Made by a program: the position numbers and the translations under genes. This document shows positions 60,869-64,000 of a stretch of 64,000 bases of DNA, piece by piece. Each line of letters opens with the position of its first letter. Within the stretch, counting starts at the first letter, position 1. The DNA lies in assembly GCA_029783825.1 (NCBI GenBank), contig JAREIK010002649.1, positions 1-64,000 of the forward strand, in the 5' to 3' direction. The stretch is from Sapria himalayana (lineage: Eukaryota; Streptophyta; Magnoliopsida; Malpighiales; Rafflesiaceae). The notes under the pieces are model-generated. The model did not search any database. It saw only the letters and a list, made by a program, of their open reading frames with translations, and was not told where the DNA came from.

Positions 60869-62756
60869 CTGAACAACCCAGAACACATGTACACAACTCA
60901 ATGCAAAAGTATATGAAATCAATTCTAATGTTAATGATAAAAGCAACAAAGGTGCTCACACATGTTAGTTCAAATAGCAAGGGTGAGCTCTAGAATGAGA
61001 ACAATGTCTCATTGCTAGCATTTCAATGTTGATAAACAATGATAGCCATCACTACCAAATTTAAAATCAGTGAATTGGACTACCACAAACCTTAATTTGA
61101 AAACAATATATTTTGATTGGGGGATTTCAATTTTTCATTCCTACAATATTTAAAAAATCCTAAAAATTAATGTTTTGAATTTGATATCATTTAGACCATA
61201 ATTCTTAAATTGAGACAAAATAAATCAATTGGGTCAAGGTAATATTTTTTTATGATTATATATCTACAAATTAAGTTTGAAGAACCAGCTTATGATTATT
61301 GAAAGAAATATTAAATTTGACAACTTTTTTAATAGATTCACAACTTAAACAATAGTTTATTCAGATTGTTAGTTATCTTGCCAGCATAACTTTTACTATG
61401 AAAAAATTATTTTTTGTTCCCAAATATACTGAATAATATTTGAAAAATATTAAATAATTTTTTACAGTTTCAATACAAAATATTCTAACTCCAATTAAAA
61501 TATTACTGGTAGTATATAATTTCTTGAAAATTTATAATATCGAAATCATATTACATGTTAGTACTTTTATCTATGAAATAATAAGAATAATTATATCAAA
61601 CTCACCACATAATAATAATATAATAATAAAAATATCCTGACTAATTATATCATTCTTTGAAAAATTAATATATAGATCCAATAGGCTTCAAGAAATTTTA
61701 GCAAAAATAAGATATCATATATTAATATTTAATATTGAATGTGAACCCTTAACTATTGCAATATGCCAATATTTTCTAAATGATACAAGAGAGTCTCATT
61801 TAATAAAATTTTTTTCTCCATAAAGCCTATCATATCACTTATTCTAGAACAAAATAATGATATCCAACACTTTTTTGGTGAATAAATAAAAAATATATAA
61901 CATACGTCATACAATATATGATTAACCTACTGCTCAAAAGTTATCAAAGGGATTGCTTAATTATTTGAACTATTCTAATATTATTCCTCCAATATGCCGA
62001 AAAGCTACAATCTATATTGTATTGGAAGACAGCCAGGCAAATTTATGTCTTGTTATGCTAAGTCATGTCGAGTCGTGCTGATTTTGGCAAAATAAAAATA
62101 AAAAAATAATAATTTCATATTTATATGCACAATTAAAATAATAAAAAATTTTAATTTTATATATATGCAAAATAAAATAAAAATTACCTAAATAAAAAAA
62201 ATAATTCATAAACATAATATCAATATTATAAATATAATAATATTCTCAAAAAATATATCTATGTAACCAAGTCTAAAACCTCACTGTGAATATTGCAAAA
62301 ACTAAACACACTTAACAAATTGAGATTGAACAACTATCAGAGATACACTAATAATTGTATATCAATCATCAAACACTAATTAGTTTCAGTGTGATGTGAG
62401 TTTTCCAACAAGTAGCATGCATAACCTTGGACTACAAATTATATCATCACTAATGTAGCTCGCATGGAATACTTATCTATCCTCAGTTTTTATTGGGTTG
62501 TTCTTAGTCATATTGATTCTAATTATTTTCTTTCTTTTTATTTAAAAAAACTCACAACATAATAAACATTCATATTAAAATCAACCAAATACAAAATATT
62601 GTACAAACCATCATGATTTTATGTTAGCCTTCTAACTAGCTGCACAAACCAAGTATTAATTATAATTAAACTGAATTTAATATTATATATAAGTTTGATA
62701 TAAATAATGATAACCTGCTTGAAAGAACCGAGACTAAATTATCTAAGAATCATAAG
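60869..62756 (-). other. Intron of the SLC35F-like gene upstream of the first visible exon
   Basis: AT-rich, no coding block on either strand. The preceding exon of the transporter was looked for and not found. A short GC-richer word cluster (gtcatgtcgagtcgtgctg) lies at about 62060. Confidence 0.5.
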
Positions 62757-63605
62757 ACAACCCAGACACATAAATAACATATGTTACATAAATATAGATC
62801 TTAAATTTAAGATCACTTTAACATAGTTTAAAATAAAAATATTAAAAAAATCAAAGAAGATTTAATATAATATAAATATAACAAAATTATTTATAGCTAC
62901 AAAATTAATGATGAGACAAGACACCTAAGGAGATATGTTAATTAATTCATCAAAAAAACATGCATTATAATGAATTTTTGACAAACTCAACTTAACAGTG
63001 AGGTCATTAAATTTTAATCTACTTCAAATTCAATGACCTTGTTCATTTATCACCAAGAATTTACTAAAAAATACATCGATATATTTGTCGTTGGTATGGG
63101 ACATTCACTTCAATATGCAGAAGATTTATAATTAGCTTATTATATGGATAATTACACATAACCATTTATCATAAAATACCTAAGATAACACATAGAAAAT
63201 ATATGTTACATAAACAAAAATCTCAAATTTAAAATCTCTTTAACATTGTTAAAATAAAAATATTAAAAAAATCATAGAATATTCTATAAATTGTAAATAC
63301 AATAAAAAAAATTTATTATTGCAAAATTAGTGATAAGATAAGACCCATAAAGAGATATGTTAAATAGTTAATCAAAAAAATATACAATACAATGAATTTT
63401 TGGCAAACCCAACTTAGCAATAAAGACACTAAATTTTGATCTACTTCATATTCGATGACCTCATTCATTTATCACAAAAAATTTACGAAAAAATACATTG
63501 ATAAATTTGTAGTTTGTATGGGACATTCACTTCAATATACAAAAGATCTATGATAAATTTATTATATGCATGAAAACATTTTACTCACTTGTCATTAAAT
63601 ACCTA
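62757..63605. repeat. 422-bp tandem duplication
   Basis: Two copies with a measured offset of 422 bp: atgttacata at 62781 and 63203, and acattcacttcaatat at 63101 and 63523. Similarity by eye is about 80 percent along the whole unit, and a third copy begins with aagacaacatataagac at 63605. No coding capacity. Confidence 0.88.
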
Positions 63606-63659
63606 AGACAACATATAAGACTAAAATAATAAAAAATTATAAATTTAAGAAATAATTAA

Positions 63660-64000
63660 TACTTAATAAATATAGAATATATATTGAAATAGGACCAATG
63701 ATGTTTTATATATGAACTAGTCATTTCAATAATCTTTTCATATGTGTCACACCAACTTTATTGATTCTAAATAAAAGCTAAATAAAAAAATATTAGAATT
63801 TTATGATATCATTCATCCTCATGATGATTCTGTCATATATAAGAGTCTTTTAAGATACTTAAAAACTATAAAAAATAAAATAAAATTTATAAGATAACAT
63901 TTGGTAATATTTCAAATATTGGTATTAGTATGAATGTATTTGCAAGAGTAATTAGATACGATTCCTTGATTCATATTTTTAATGCTAGATATATATATCA
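63660..64000 (+). mobile_element. hAT transposon 3 fragment, cut by window end
   Basis: DNA-level match to 57450-57740 of hAT 2 in the same orientation: aactagtcatttcaataatc, ttgattctaaataaaagc, ttcatcctcatgatgattct, and gataacatttggtaatat. It covers the SDIWTS to DNTSNN part of transposase, in a very decayed form without an open frame. It follows directly on the 422-bp tandem repeat. Confidence 0.72.

Overview
This is nuclear DNA of a flowering plant. It is AT-rich, has plant-type introns, and carries relics of plant Ty1/copia and Ty3/gypsy (Athila-type) retrotransposons, a DUF4283-type LINE and hAT transposons. A block of plant mitochondrial DNA is also present. The species cannot be named from the sequence; nothing is bacterial or viral in layout, and no CRISPR or defence locus was seen.

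Only one host gene is recognised. It is the 3' part of an SLC35F/DUF914-type membrane transporter on the minus strand. Six exons (60868-60786, 60719-60668, 29927-29859, 29361-29275, 29185-29124, 28498-28477) join in frame to give 124 C-terminal residues; the 5' exons lie beyond the right edge. The intron between the second and third visible exons is 30,740 bp and holds nearly all of the right half of the window.

Inside that intron the DNA is nested. A TATG/TATC microsatellite (30.2-31.06, 53.74-56.06 and 59.67-59.98 kb) was broken by two hAT transposons. The first (31063-53741, minus) is itself split into two halves by an 18.2-kb GATA/GACA microsatellite (33149-51329). The break matches a single point in the second, uninterrupted hAT copy (56058-59665, plus). 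The GATA tract in turn holds about 3.1 kb of mitochondrial-like DNA (37097-40210, starting with a piece of the large rRNA gene) and a 295-bp poly(A)-tailed retroposon with a 21-bp target duplication. A copia RNase H relic (59985-60330) sits between the last microsatellite and the exon.

Left part: 1-3020 is a degenerate LINE on the minus strand (ORF1 with DUF4283 and a zinc knuckle, endonuclease, start of reverse transcriptase). Its 5' end abuts a 6.2-kb polypyrimidine tract (3083-9240) that contains a hAT-derived miniature element with an 8-bp target duplication. From 9.37 to 19.45 kb lies an old Athila-like LTR element (diverged ~0.95-kb direct repeats, gag, protease, a plant-transposon-protein-like ORF). 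It is followed by a copia relic (19.5-22.9 kb) with gag, protease, reverse transcriptase and RNase H. Palindromic GTCATGAC-like motifs are scattered through both. The stretch 22.9-28.4 kb has no recognisable gene. Nearly all long reading frames in the microsatellites are artefacts of repeats without stop codons.
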